Shown here one piece after another: positions 16,724-25,675 of a DNA stretch of 64,000 nucleotides (position 1 is the first letter of the stretch; each line of letters opens with the position of its first letter). Under the pieces are notes generated by a model, which ran no database searches, was not told the origin of the DNA, and saw only the letters and a list, made by a program, of their open reading frames with translations. The translations under genes and the position numbers were made by a program. This stretch comes from CAVUNY01 sp963843535 (GTDB lineage: Bacteria; Chloroflexota; Anaerolineae; Anaerolineales; Anaerolineaceae): NCBI GenBank assembly GCA_963843535.1, contig CAWJKU010000001.1, forward strand, positions 248,001-312,000, written 5' to 3'.

Positions 16724-18016
16724 ATGGAATCTAAGACGACCAGGATCATTTTGATTGCAGTGATCTCGCTCTTTATTATCGGTGGGACCTTTTCTGGGGG
16801 AGTCATCGTTGGCTGGTTGATACCAGCCCAGGTGAGGCCCGAATCGATATTTGCGCCAGCCGCGACACAGGCTTCTTCCGTCGCAGTTCCGGGCGACAGC
16901 CAATCGGCGCCTACACCGGCTGCGCAAGCGACCGCCCCGGTGGATACCAATACGTTGTTTAAACCATTCTGGGAGGCCTGGAGCCTGGTCCACGAGCAGT
17001 ATGTCGACCAACCAGTGGACGACCAGGCCTTGATGCGCGGCGCGATGAAGGGCATGATCGACGCCCTGGGTGACCAGCACAGCTCCTATTGGGACCCGAC
17101 GATTTACTCGGAGGTGACCGCAGATCTCACCGGAAAGACTTATGGGGGGATCGGCGCCTGGGTGGATGCCACGGGAGAATTTCTTAAAATAATATCCCCC
17201 ATGCCCAAATCCCCGGCTTTAGAAGCGGGCTTGAAATCAGGTGACCTGATCATCGCCGTGGATAAAGAAGATATGACCGGCAACCCTGGGGATGTGGTTT
17301 TAAAGCAAGTCCTGGGTACGGCTGGAACGGACGTAATCCTCACCATTCAAAGGAGCGGCCTGCAGGAGCCTTTTGATGTGACGATCACCCGCGCCGAGAT
17401 TACTGTCCCCCAGGTTGAAGGGAAAATGCTGGATAACAATATCGCTTACATCCGCCTGTACACCTTTGGCGACCAGACCGAATCAGAACTGCGCAAATTT
17501 CTGCAGGAATTTCTGCCTCAAAAACCGGCCGGCTTGATCCTGGATCTGCGCAACAACGGCGGCGGCTGGCTGGATACGGCGATCGACGTGGTGTCTGAAT
17601 TTATCAAATCACCCAATGTGGTCATGTACGAACAGTTTGGCGATGCCACGCGCAACACCTACAAAGCCAAGGCTAATGGTTTGGCGACCGATATCCCCCT
17701 GGTTGTATTGGTAAACGAAGGGACGGCATCCGCCTCTGAAATTACCGCCGGCGCAATTCAAGACTACGGGCGCGGCACATTGGTCGGGGCAAAGACCTAC
17801 GGCAAGGGCTCGGTCCAGCAGATCACCCAGCTTAAGGACGACGGCGGGGCGGTGCGTATCACCGTGGCGCGCTGGCTGACCCCCAAGGAACGCCAGATTA
17901 ATAAAGTGGGCCTGGAGCCGGACGTGGTGGTTCCAATCACAGAGGAGGACATCACCAACAGCCGCGATCCCCAGCTGGATAAGGCAGTGGAGATCTTAAC
18001 AACCACGGCCAAATAA
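16724..18016 (+). CDS. S41 carboxy-terminal processing protease
   Basis: 430 residues. N-terminal membrane anchor (about 9-32, IILIAVISLFIIGGTFSGGVIVGWL), a low-complexity linker, PDZ domain at about 130-205 (YGGIGAWVD; SPALEAGLKSGDLIIAVD), then the S41 core with GGGWLDTAIDV, the nucleophile region NEGTASASEITAGA and the general base in KTYGKGSVQ. Such enzymes trim the C-termini of exported proteins at the membrane. ATG 16724 follows CAGGAG at 5-nt spacing; an extra TTG at 16721 is ignored. It is followed 54 bp later by an HtrA-type protease, which suggests a shared role in envelope protein quality control. Confidence 0.9.
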   Translation: MESKTTRIILIAVISLFIIGGTFSGGVIVGWLIPAQVRPESIFAPAATQASSVAVPGDSQSAPTPAAQATAPVDTNTLFKPFWEAWSLVHEQYVDQPVDDQALMRGAMKGMIDALGDQHSSYWDPTIYSEVTADLTGKTYGGIGAWVDATGEFLKIISPMPKSPALEAGLKSGDLIIAVDKEDMTGNPGDVVLKQVLGTAGTDVILTIQRSGLQEPFDVTITRAEITVPQVEGKMLDNNIAYIRLYTFGDQTESELRKFLQEFLPQKPAGLILDLRNNGGGWLDTAIDVVSEFIKSPNVVMYEQFGDATRNTYKAKANGLATDIPLVVLVNEGTASASEITAGAIQDYGRGTLVGAKTYGKGSVQQITQLKDDGGAVRITVARWLTPKERQINKVGLEPDVVVPITEEDITNSRDPQLDKAVEILTTTAK

Positions 18017-18070
18017 GCAATTTTTGGCGGTATTTTTGAACAAAGTAACGGAATAAGAAAGAAGAACAAA

Positions 18071-19270
18071 ATGTCAGGGAGAAAATTCGTTTATCTTGTT
18101 TTGCTGCTGGTCGCCGCAGCGGGCGCCGGATTGGTGGGAGCGGTGGGTGGGGGGGTGATTGTCTACAGGTACCTGCAATCTCAGCCAACAGCCACTGCGG
18201 CGGCAGCCGCCCAGCCGGTGGCGCAAGCGACCGTTCCCGGGCGTACCCTTGCTCCCACACAAGGTGTTCCGGCGGCCGACACGGCTCAACCGCAAGGAAA
18301 ACTGGAAGTATCCTCAACCCAAATTGAGACCGCGATCACCCAGGCCGTGGAAAAAGTCGGTCCGGCGGTGGTGACAGTTCTGGCCAAAAATCCGGACCAG
18401 CGCACTCGTTTTGGGATCGTTTCTGGTGGAGTGTCCAGCGGCAGCGGCGTGTTTATCTCCAACGATGGGTATGTGCTCACCAATAATCACGTCATTGAGG
18501 ACGCAGAATCGTACAGCGTGGTCCTGGCCAACGGCAGTGAAATCGCGGCCAAATTAATTGGCGCCGATCCTTATTCGGATCTGGCCGTCCTCAAGGTAGA
18601 CGACACACCGCCCGCGGTGGCCCAGTTTGGCAGCTCCGACCTTTTAAAACCTGGCGAAACGGTGATCGCCATTGGATCGCCGCTGGGCGATTTTAAGAAT
18701 ACGGTCACTGCCGGGGTGATCAGCGCCGTCGGGCGCAGTCTGGATACTGGCAACGGTTTTTTGCTGGAGAACATGATCCAGACCGACGCGGCCATTAATC
18801 AGGGAAATTCGGGCGGCCCGTTGGTCAATCTGGCTGGCGAAGTCATTGGCGTCAATACATTGATCGTACGCGGCGGGTCAGGCGCCAGCACGGTCGTTGA
18901 AGGATTGGGTTTCTCGATCCCAGCCAGCACGGTGCAGGTGGTGGCGGCTCAGCTCATTCAGGATGGGGCTGTAGCCCGCCCATATCTCGGCATCCGCTAC
19001 CAATCCATCGATCCCCAGATCGCACGTGTTTATCGGCTGCCGGCTGAATATGGAGTGTACGTGACCCAGGTTGATTCAGGCAGCCCGGCCGAGAAGGCCG
19101 GGATCCAGGAAGAAGATATCATCGTTCAGGTTGGAGATGCGGTTTTAGGTGAGAATCTTCCTTACATCAATGCCCTGTTCGAATATAAGCCGGGCAACAC
19201 ACTGACCCTATCTCTTTACCGCGGCAACGACCGCATCCAGGTGCAGGTCACCCTGGAAAGCACCAAATAA
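18071..19270 (+). CDS. HtrA/DegP-type trypsin-like serine protease with PDZ domain
   Basis: 399 residues. Membrane anchor at about 7-30, Ala/Pro-rich linker to about 75, then an S1C protease with complete triad: TNNHVIED (His), DPYSDLAVLK (Asp), QGNSGGPLVN (Ser). One C-terminal PDZ domain at about 300-390 (GVYVTQVDSGSPAEKAGIQEEDIIVQVG). It degrades or refolds damaged proteins outside the membrane. There is no second PDZ, so it resembles DegS or Gram-positive HtrA more than DegP. It probably shares a transcript with the S41 gene. Stress regulation is likely for the family, but no operator is seen. Confidence 0.9.
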   Translation: MSGRKFVYLVLLLVAAAGAGLVGAVGGGVIVYRYLQSQPTATAAAAAQPVAQATVPGRTLAPTQGVPAADTAQPQGKLEVSSTQIETAITQAVEKVGPAVVTVLAKNPDQRTRFGIVSGGVSSGSGVFISNDGYVLTNNHVIEDAESYSVVLANGSEIAAKLIGADPYSDLAVLKVDDTPPAVAQFGSSDLLKPGETVIAIGSPLGDFKNTVTAGVISAVGRSLDTGNGFLLENMIQTDAAINQGNSGGPLVNLAGEVIGVNTLIVRGGSGASTVVEGLGFSIPASTVQVVAAQLIQDGAVARPYLGIRYQSIDPQIARVYRLPAEYGVYVTQVDSGSPAEKAGIQEEDIIVQVGDAVLGENLPYINALFEYKPGNTLTLSLYRGNDRIQVQVTLESTK

Positions 19271-19317
19271 TTTCAGAAATATTGGGGCTGGAAGCCGGAT
19301 CGCGCGAGTAACGGACG

Positions 19318-20217
19318 TTACGCTTTTTCTCCAGATAGCTGGCGCAGTTTGTTGCCGATCTCGCGCCATTGGATCTTGGAGATGCCCAGTTTTTGGCGGA
19401 TGGTGTCGCGGTCTGTACCGGAGAGCCAGTCATCCAGGGCGCACGTCCAGCGGCACATGTCGAACGATAGGTGCTTCGATAGGTTGGCTTTTTGGCCGAT
19501 TTCTTCCAACAAATATTCCAGGCGGCGCGGCGACCAAGGGAAAACCGTTTCGCGAGGTTGGTATTGGGCCAGGTATTCTTGATAGGCCGTCACCCAATCG
19601 CCGGGCAGCTCGATTTTCCGTTCTTTATACCGGTTTTGCGGGCTGGCGTAACGCACGAACAGGATGGGTCCGCCGGGCGCCTCCAGGTCAACGTGGTTGA
19701 TATGGATATTCAGACACTCGCCTTTCTTGATCCCGGTGATCAGCAGCAGGCTCAATAAAACGTAAGGGCGCGCATCCGATTTTTTTCCAGTGCGGTAAGC
19801 ATTGGCTGCTTCGAGAACCTTTTTCTCTTCATCCTCGGTCAGAACTTCCGCCAGCGGACTGATCACCGACTGCTGCAGCACTTTATCTGCCGGATCAACG
19901 GTCAAGGCACCGCTGCGCTGAAGCCAGCGAAAAAATGCCTTGATCGCCGTGATTCTACGGGAAAGGCTTTTGGGGCTGCAAGGAACACCGCGTCCATTCT
20001 GCAGCCACCCCAGGAAATTATTCAGTTCGCGAGTGGTAATCGACCCCACGGATCTCCCCGGGGGCAAATAGTTTGCCAGCAGGTTCAAGTCGTTCAGAAA
20101 AGATTTGACCGTATACGGCGAGCGCCCCTGGTCATTGAGAAAGATTTCCCAGGCGCCAAGCGCCGGCAGCAAGCCGGTCTGTTCAGTAATATGAGCTGCT
20201 GCGGATTGTGTGGGCAT
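19318..20217 (-). CDS. Tyrosine-recombinase-fold protein with degenerate catalytic residues
   Basis: 299 residues with a XerC/D layout: SAM-like core-binding domain at about 18-105 (FLNDQGRSPYTVKSFLNDLNLLANYL; SRRITAIKAFFRWL), then the catalytic fold. Key residues are changed: the first Arg (usually TGLR.SE) is Lys in LLITGIKKGECL; the box-II H-x-x-R reads DMCR; the GH of LGH reads LGI; and the Tyr position reads ISKIQWREI, with no Tyr. It should bind DNA but probably cannot cleave it. No att-like repeat flanks it and its neighbours are housekeeping genes, which argues against a mobile integrase. Confidence 0.75.
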   Translation of the reverse strand: MPTQSAAAHITEQTGLLPALGAWEIFLNDQGRSPYTVKSFLNDLNLLANYLPPGRSVGSITTRELNNFLGWLQNGRGVPCSPKSLSRRITAIKAFFRWLQRSGALTVDPADKVLQQSVISPLAEVLTEDEEKKVLEAANAYRTGKKSDARPYVLLSLLLITGIKKGECLNIHINHVDLEAPGGPILFVRYASPQNRYKERKIELPGDWVTAYQEYLAQYQPRETVFPWSPRRLEYLLEEIGQKANLSKHLSFDMCRWTCALDDWLSGTDRDTIRQKLGISKIQWREIGNKLRQLSGEKA

Positions 20218-20363
20218 TCGATTGCTCCCCTGTCACGTGTATTTTCGCATAGATGAACTTTACCGAGTATAGCAGACCCTCAATGTATTGTCAAACCCCC
20301 AACGGCCCACTCCCAAGAAGATAATCCGGCAATATCTTCATCTTCTCGGGACGGCCGTATCGA

Positions 20364-21446
20364 TTATGGGGTAAATACTGCTTGCATGATGATAGGCTGT
20401 ATCACGGCGTAATTTGGCAGCAGCACCATTGCTCCACTGCCTGGTACAACCCAATCGGATACCTGCCCGGGGCCGATTGTATAGCGCCGCACTTTGGAAA
20501 TGTCGCCGATCAACCCAGATGCGACCGGGGCCAGACCGACCACATCCGCCAGTGACAAGTTTGTTTCAACGTTCCTGCGGTAAACCTCGAACAGTTCCGG
20601 AATACGGGTAATGGCATTCAGGTTCATTAGCTTTGAGAATAATGCTTGCAGCACTTCTTGCGAGCGGCGCTCGCGATCGAAGTCGCTGGTGGAGTAGCGC
20701 GAGCGCACGTACCACAGTGCAAACTGCCCATTCATGTGGGTTACCCCAGGGTTGATTGTGCAGTAACCGCGAACGGCTGTCTTGAAGCTGCATTTATCGG
20801 TCAGGGTCTTGCTGGCGGTGACATCCACCCCGCCCAGGCTGTCGATAATCTGAGTAAAGCCGGTAAAGGTAGTCATGATGTAGTGCGTAGGGCGCACTCC
20901 CAGGTTGCTTTCCAGGGTACTGGCCATCAAGCTGAAACCGCCGTAAACCATGGCCGTGTTGATGCGGTTAGCGCCCCAACCTGGCAGATCCACCCATAAA
21001 TCACGCGGCAGTGATAGGACCGTGGCTGTGCCATGTTGGGGATTGATGGTCACCAGCATGATGATGTCGGTGCGGAAACCACCGCTTGGCCGAGCATCCG
21101 AACCCAGCACCAGGATACGCACCTGGCCGTCCAGATATCTTCCAGCCACTGGCTTAGCGGTGGGGGTCGGGGGCGCGGTCGGTTCAGATGGCTTTGCTGT
21201 AGCGGTGGATAGTTGGCTGGTGGCAGTTGGCACGACCGTCACCGTGAATTGAGGCGTAGAGGTGATGGGCTGGAAAGGCGTCGGCGTTTGGGTCGCGTTG
21301 GGATCGGCAGTGACCAGCCGCATCGAACGAGCGGAAGGCGGGTTGGCCGCAGCCAGAGGCAGTGAAAGTGAAGCGATGCTGCACCCAAGGGTGGTGATAA
21401 GTAAAATGATGAGAAAAAGAATGCGCTTGGCCATAGGATCTTTCAT
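20364..21446 (-). CDS. LytR-CpsA-Psr (LCP) family protein
   Basis: 360 residues. N-terminal membrane segment or lipoprotein-like signal (FLIILLITTLGCSIASL; the box is not canonical), Thr/Pro-rich linker to about 105, then the LCP domain: LVLGSDARPSGGFRTDIIMLVTI, LSLPRDLWVDLPGWG with the conserved Arg and Asp, NRINTAMVYGG, IDSLGGVDV, and WYVRSRYSTSDFDRERRSQ. LCP enzymes transfer lipid-linked polymers to peptidoglycan or related acceptors at the outer membrane face. Two ATGs are possible (21446 or 21434). It is the third gene of the kinase-LysM-LCP run. A function in cell-envelope glycan attachment is inferred from the family. Confidence 0.85.
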   Translation of the reverse strand: MKDPMAKRILFLIILLITTLGCSIASLSLPLAAANPPSARSMRLVTADPNATQTPTPFQPITSTPQFTVTVVPTATSQLSTATAKPSEPTAPPTPTAKPVAGRYLDGQVRILVLGSDARPSGGFRTDIIMLVTINPQHGTATVLSLPRDLWVDLPGWGANRINTAMVYGGFSLMASTLESNLGVRPTHYIMTTFTGFTQIIDSLGGVDVTASKTLTDKCSFKTAVRGYCTINPGVTHMNGQFALWYVRSRYSTSDFDRERRSQEVLQALFSKLMNLNAITRIPELFEVYRRNVETNLSLADVVGLAPVASGLIGDISKVRRYTIGPGQVSDWVVPGSGAMVLLPNYAVIQPIIMQAVFTP

Positions 21447-21462
21447 TCAAGTGATCACTTTT

Positions 21463-22506
21463 TTAAGATGAACCGTTCTTTGCTGCTGTTGGTGTAGACG
21501 TTTCGGCGGATAAATTTGTTCCCGAGGGGGTAGAAGTACTGGTTGGAGATGGCGTCGCAGAAGGTGGGATAGAGGTTGGGGTCGGGGTAGGTGTGGGCGG
21601 AATGCTCGTAGGGGAGGGCGTTAAAGTAGATGTGGGCGGAATACTGGTGGGGGTAGGCGTGAGGGTAAACGTGGGCGGGATGCTCGTCGAGGAGGGTGTG
21701 AAAGTAGACGTGGGTGGGATGCTCGTGATTGTGGGCGTGAAGGTGCGGGTCGGTGATGTTGCAATGAATGATGGGGTGAAGGTGAAGGTTGGCCGCGCCG
21801 TGAAGGTACGCGTGGCCGATGGCTTTATCGCCGTGGCGCTGGGAAGCGGCCGGCTGGTGGCCGTGTAACGCGGGGTTATATTGGGCACGTAAATGCTGTT
21901 GCCGGGGAAGATCATGCTATTGGTTCCCATGCAGTTGGCTTTTTGGAGTACGGGCCATGTAGTGCCGTATAGCCTGGCGATAATCGAAAGCGAGTCACCC
22001 GGGCGCACGAGGTAGCGCACCCAGCCAACCGGCGGGCCGCAAGGAGTGGGGGTGGGTAAAGGGGTGCGGCTTGCGGTGGGGATCAAGGGCGTTGCCGTCG
22101 GGGTAGGCGCTGGCGGCAGGTAAAGAATGCTGTTTGGTCTCAATCCAGTGACGTCGAGGCAATTTGCCCCGGTTAGCTGTTCAACCGTCGTCTGGCGGGC
22201 TGCCGCCAGGTCTATCAAATTATCCCCAATCCGGACGGTATATGTCTCCCAGCCGGGAGGCATGGGGCAGGTACTGGCGGCTGGTTGGGTAGCAACCGGC
22301 ACTAACGGCAGCCTTCGGATTTGAGTAGGGGTGGTGAAAACAACCCGGGGAGGTTCCAGCGGATCCAGAGTGGGGGTGTCCTGGATAGGTTCAGCCGGGG
22401 GCAGGACCATGCCCTCGGTAATCGCCAGAACGATCGCGCCCAACACCAGCAGGCTGGTGGTTAAAGCGGCGGCAATCCCGGTAAAAGCTTCCCTCAAGAT
22501 TCTCAT
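21463..22506 (-). CDS. Membrane-anchored protein with two LysM domains and Thr/Pro-rich tail
   Basis: 347 residues. One membrane segment at about 9-31 (GIAAALTTSLLVLGAIVLAITEG), then LysM 1 at about 88-130 (YTVRIGDNLIDLAAARQTTVEQL) and LysM 2 at about 163-210 (YLVRPGDSLSIIARLYGTTWPVLQKANC), and a C-terminal Thr/Ser/Pro tail from about 212 on with tandem TSIPPT repeats. LysM binds the sugar backbone of peptidoglycan. The start overlaps the kinase stop by 4 bp (ATGA) and it is followed 16 bp later by the LCP gene, so the three are one operon. The tail is encoded by near-identical DNA repeats and may vary in length. Confidence 0.85.
   Translation of the reverse strand: MRILREAFTGIAAALTTSLLVLGAIVLAITEGMVLPPAEPIQDTPTLDPLEPPRVVFTTPTQIRRLPLVPVATQPAASTCPMPPGWETYTVRIGDNLIDLAAARQTTVEQLTGANCLDVTGLRPNSILYLPPAPTPTATPLIPTASRTPLPTPTPCGPPVGWVRYLVRPGDSLSIIARLYGTTWPVLQKANCMGTNSMIFPGNSIYVPNITPRYTATSRPLPSATAIKPSATRTFTARPTFTFTPSFIATSPTRTFTPTITSIPPTSTFTPSSTSIPPTFTLTPTPTSIPPTSTLTPSPTSIPPTPTPTPTSIPPSATPSPTSTSTPSGTNLSAETSTPTAAKNGSS
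21590..21730. repeat. Tandem repeats encoding the TSIPPT tail
   Basis: Short units (about 21-42 bp) built around GTGGGCGGAATGCTCGT-like words repeat at least four times with small changes; they encode TSIPPT-containing stretches of the LysM protein. Such repeats are prone to slippage, so copy number could differ between strains. Confidence 0.6.
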
Positions 22507-24911
22507 AGGACGGGTTCCGCTGGATTGTCCTTTTTTACGGGGCGCAGCGGCAGTAGAACGCTAAAGGTGGCGGTCTTTCCAGGCTCACTTTCTACCCAGA
22601 TTCGGCCGCCGTGAGCTTCGGTCAGGGTCTTGGCGATCGACAGGCCCACGCCTGTATCGCCTACCCCCAGTATCAATGCGTGTTCGGCGCGGTAGCGGCG
22701 TGAAAAGACCTTGGGCAGATCCATGGGCGCAATCCCGCCGCCGCTGTCGGTGATCTGGAAGAGCAGGTAAGGTTCCGCCGCATTTTGTTTATCGATGCGC
22801 ACCTTGAGCAAGATCGTCCCTTCAACCGGGGTCGCTGCTCCGGCATTTTGCAACAAGTGCACCAGGATCTGCTGGATGGCATCCGGATCGGCGTGCAGCT
22901 CGGGTAATTCGTCTGGCAGGTCAACCTGCAAAACGATATTTTTCTGTTGAAACTGGGTGCGCGTCTCTTCCAGCGCCTGGTCGATCGCCGTCGAGGCCTG
23001 AATGGTCTTTGCCACGAGCTCAATATTGCCGTTTTGCAGCGCGGTGATCTGCACCAGGTCATCCAGGATGGAATGCATGCGGTCGATGGAGGTTTTCACT
23101 CGATCCAGAAATTTACGCTGCAGTGCGCCTAGAATACCCGCCGACTCAGACAGCAGCAAGTCGGTGTAGCCGATGATGGATGCCATGGGCTGGCGTAATT
23201 CCTGGGCAATCGATGCGACCACTTCGCGTTCCTCGTTGATCATTCGCACCGGCTGGCTGACTTGCTTTTGCAGGGTGAGTACCTGCGTGTTGGTCTCAGC
23301 CAGTTTGTTCTGCAAGTGCGCGATTTCCTTTAATGAATTGCGTAATTCCGATTCAAGATATATGACCTCACCCGCAACAGGTGCTTTCTCTACGCTTTCG
23401 CTTACTAATGTCCTGCGCAGGCGTTCATTTTCCGACTGCAGGTTGTTAATCGTGTCCTGCGCTTCTTTTTGCACCACGAGCAGCGATTCGACGTCCAGAT
23501 TGGCCGGCTGTTTGTGCAACTTTGCCAGTTCATCCTTCAACCGCTGGCTCTCCTGGCGGGCCTGATCTAATAACTGCTTCACGGATTCAAGCTCGCCATT
23601 CGCGGAGGGTGCAGCCTCCACGGTCGGCGCCTGTTCTGGCTTATGTTGCAATATTTTTGCCAGGGGTTCAACAGCCGCGGCAAAATAATTTTGGTCTTCA
23701 CTGGTCCACGAACGGTTGGAATAGGGTGATAGCAGGAGGAACCCGCCTGGTTTCTTCTCAGAGCCCGTCAGGGGGATAAATAACAGGCCGCCCAGTTTCG
23801 TCAGGCCGAAACGCTCGCCCAGGGTCTTCAAATCGGGGGTGCTGCTGCCGGAATCTAAACGGTATGACCGCCCACGCTGCAGCGAGGATGCCAGCGAGGG
23901 AAGCTGGTCCCGGCCGAAGATCATCCCGGGAATTTCGTCTTCACGGATCAGATCATAACCTACCTGGAAAATGAGTTCATTATTCGTGCCGGGATCGGTC
24001 ACGTAAAAGCAAATGTCGGCCAGCATGGTTTGAGCGACAGCCCGCGTCACTGAAACCAGGGTCTGGGCTGGATCGGTCTGGGTGGCTACGTCCAGCCAGG
24101 CCTGTACGGCGCGCGGGTCGGCGCTGTAGCGCCGCCGTTCCCGCATCACGCCTGGCTCAATTTCGCTGGAACGGGCAGCGGATTGCGGCGCCACCTTGAA
24201 CTGCACCCCTGGCTGGATGGCCGTTAATGGATTTTGGGTTTGCAAGCGCTGGGCCAGTACAGGCAGCAGCGGATAACTGCAGAGCTGTGCTAACCGCACC
24301 ACGCCTGAGAAATCACTGTTCAAGCCTGGCCAGATGAACTGCACGCTGTGCCCGGCCAGGTTTACCAGTAAAAAGCCCAACCCCATTCCCCATCCTACCG
24401 GCCGGCGCAACACCAAAATCAGCACGCCAACCAGAATTATCGCCAGCGTGGCCAATTCCCAGGCCATGTCAAACGGGGAGCCATTGAAAACCAGCGCCGG
24501 GGGCTGGCTGCCCCACTGATTCCAGGTGTAAAAGAGGGCGATCACCACCGCGGCGGAGATTAATCCCACCAACCCATCGGCCAATCGATCGGCCTGGGGG
24601 AACGCCCACAACCAGATAATCCACAGAATGCTGAATAAAGCCGCTGCCCGGTCGAGTGGAGGCAGCTGCACATGCGGGTTCACTACTCCCTGCCAGGCCA
24701 GGCCGCTAACAATAAACAACACCACCTGCCCGGCCAGCACCATTCCTAACCCAAGCAGTGCTCGTTTTTGAAATTCACCCTGTCCGCCGCGGCGCTGGAT
24801 AATGATCCCTTGCAGGGCAGCGGTCACGGCAAAGACCAGCACGATATGATAGATCAAATTGCCTGGTGGAACGATGAAAAGGTTGATCAACTGTTGATAA
24901 AAATTTTCCAT
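22503..24911 (-). CDS. Membrane sensor kinase-like protein with GAF, coiled coil, HisKA-like and HATPase domains; phospho-acceptor His missing
   Basis: 802 residues. N-terminal block of about seven membrane segments (residues about 15-215), a GAF-type domain (about 270-420), a long coiled coil (about 430-555), a HisKA-like dimerisation helix (about 560-630) and a HATPase_c domain (about 670-790) with LLQNAGAATP, DSGGGIAP and GDTGVGLSIAKTL. In the H box, the usual S-H-E-L-R is SIAQELRQP, so position 570 is Gln (codon 23202-23204), not His. ATP binding looks intact. The protein may be a pseudokinase or transmit signals by contact. It heads the operon with the LysM and LCP genes, so envelope monitoring is a fair inference. 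Confidence 0.85.
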   Translation of the reverse strand: MENFYQQLINLFIVPPGNLIYHIVLVFAVTAALQGIIIQRRGGQGEFQKRALLGLGMVLAGQVVLFIVSGLAWQGVVNPHVQLPPLDRAAALFSILWIIWLWAFPQADRLADGLVGLISAAVVIALFYTWNQWGSQPPALVFNGSPFDMAWELATLAIILVGVLILVLRRPVGWGMGLGFLLVNLAGHSVQFIWPGLNSDFSGVVRLAQLCSYPLLPVLAQRLQTQNPLTAIQPGVQFKVAPQSAARSSEIEPGVMRERRRYSADPRAVQAWLDVATQTDPAQTLVSVTRAVAQTMLADICFYVTDPGTNNELIFQVGYDLIREDEIPGMIFGRDQLPSLASSLQRGRSYRLDSGSSTPDLKTLGERFGLTKLGGLLFIPLTGSEKKPGGFLLLSPYSNRSWTSEDQNYFAAAVEPLAKILQHKPEQAPTVEAAPSANGELESVKQLLDQARQESQRLKDELAKLHKQPANLDVESLLVVQKEAQDTINNLQSENERLRRTLVSESVEKAPVAGEVIYLESELRNSLKEIAHLQNKLAETNTQVLTLQKQVSQPVRMINEEREVVASIAQELRQPMASIIGYTDLLLSESAGILGALQRKFLDRVKTSIDRMHSILDDLVQITALQNGNIELVAKTIQASTAIDQALEETRTQFQQKNIVLQVDLPDELPELHADPDAIQQILVHLLQNAGAATPVEGTILLKVRIDKQNAAEPYLLFQITDSGGGIAPMDLPKVFSRRYRAEHALILGVGDTGVGLSIAKTLTEAHGGRIWVESEPGKTATFSVLLPLRPVKKDNPAEPVL

Positions 24912-24954
24912 AACCCCGGATTCCTACTAGATAGGAATTATAGCACGTAGAGGT

Positions 24955-24981
24955 TGACAAAATTGTCTTTTCAGTTAAAAT
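24955..24981 (+). promoter_or_regulatory. Promoter of tRNA-Leu
   Basis: A perfect TTGACA at 24955-24960 and TAAAAT at 24976-24981 (15-nt spacer; AAAATA one base on gives 16), 20 bp before the tRNA. Confidence 0.55.
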
Positions 24982-25001
24982 ACCATCTGCCTATTGGCAA
25001 T

Positions 25002-25085
25002 GCCGAAGTGGCGGAATTGGCAGACGCGCTACGTTCAGGGCGTAGTGGATGTACTTCCATGAGGGTTCAAATCCCTCCTTCGGCA
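25002..25085 (+). tRNA. tRNA-Leu(CAG)
   Basis: 84 nt with a complete cloverleaf: acceptor GCCGAAG/CTTCGGC (7 bp), anticodon stem CTACG/CGTAG around TTCAGGG (anticodon CAG), a long variable arm of the class II type (TGGATGTACTTCCA), and T arm GAGGG/CCCTC with loop TTCAAAT. The discriminator base is A, as for Leu. CCA is not encoded. A promoter precedes it and a small terminator hairpin follows. Confidence 0.95.
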
Positions 25086-25088
25086 CAT

Positions 25089-25112
25089 GAACCCCGTTTT
25101 ACGGGGTTCTTT
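25089..25112 (+). terminator. Terminator of tRNA-Leu
   Basis: AACCCCGT and ACGGGGTT form an 8-bp stem around TTT, followed by CTTTTATTT, starting about 4 nt after the tRNA. Confidence 0.75.
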
Positions 25113-25182
25113 TATTTATTGTTACCCAACTGGTGCAATTATTGCACCAGTTGGGATGCTTGTCCTCATTTCAACTTTCGGG

Positions 25183-25194
25183 TAATATTAATAT
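25183..25194 (+). promoter_or_regulatory. -10 element 6 nt upstream of ATG
   Basis: TAATAT at 25183-25188 ends six bases before ATG 25195 (the gap itself repeats TAATAT). No ribosome binding site is present, so a leaderless message is likely. Confidence 0.4.
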
Positions 25195-25572
25195 ATGCAA
25201 TCGATCCTGCGGCATAAAAAACAAATCGTGGTCATTGTTTTACTGGTGTTGTCCTTCTTCTTACTAATGGACTTAAACACCCGCCTGACTGTTTTGTTTC
25301 GTTTATCCCACACCTATGATGAGATGAAAACCAGCATCAATGAGCTGGAGTCGACCAAGCAGGTGCTGCTGACCCAGATCGCGTTTGCGACATCAGACGA
25401 AGCAGTCCGGCGTTTTGCCAACGATGACCGAAAATGGTACCTGGAAAATGATGTGCCGGTTTTTCCGGTGCAAGATCCTAATGCTACTCCACTCGCTTTT
25501 GTTCAGCCAACGCCCGCCCCATTGGCTGTGGACCACTGGGAAAAATGGTGGGCATTGTTCTTTGGCGAGTGA
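25195..25572 (+). CDS. DivIC/FtsB-like septum protein
   Basis: 125 residues: short basic N-terminus (RHKKQ), one membrane segment (about 10-28, IVVIVLLVLSFFLLMD), then a coiled coil (about 38-65, YDEMKTSINELESTKQVLLTQIAF) and a region with EAVRRFANDDRKWYLENDVPVFPV, which resembles the DivIC pattern ending before a Pro-rich tail. Such proteins form the FtsB-FtsL-type complex in the division site. The tail (DHWEKWWALFFGE) is unusual and rich in Trp. The gene has its own leaderless-type start and a very strong terminator, so it is a single-gene unit. Confidence 0.75.
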   Translation: MQSILRHKKQIVVIVLLVLSFFLLMDLNTRLTVLFRLSHTYDEMKTSINELESTKQVLLTQIAFATSDEAVRRFANDDRKWYLENDVPVFPVQDPNATPLAFVQPTPAPLAVDHWEKWWALFFGE

Positions 25573-25591
25573 AGTTGCTGCCTTATAAGAG

Positions 25592-25640
25592 TTTTAAGGG
25601 TTATTTTGGCCGGCGGAGCCGGCCAAAATAACCCTTAAAA
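25592..25640. terminator. Very strong palindromic terminator
   Basis: A perfect 23-bp stem (TTTTAAGGGTTATTTTGGCC continuing GGC) with a GGA loop, T/A runs on both sides. It could act in both directions. Confidence 0.9.
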
Positions 25641-25675
25641 AAAACTTATTCACTTATCTTGAACAGGAGCTAATC

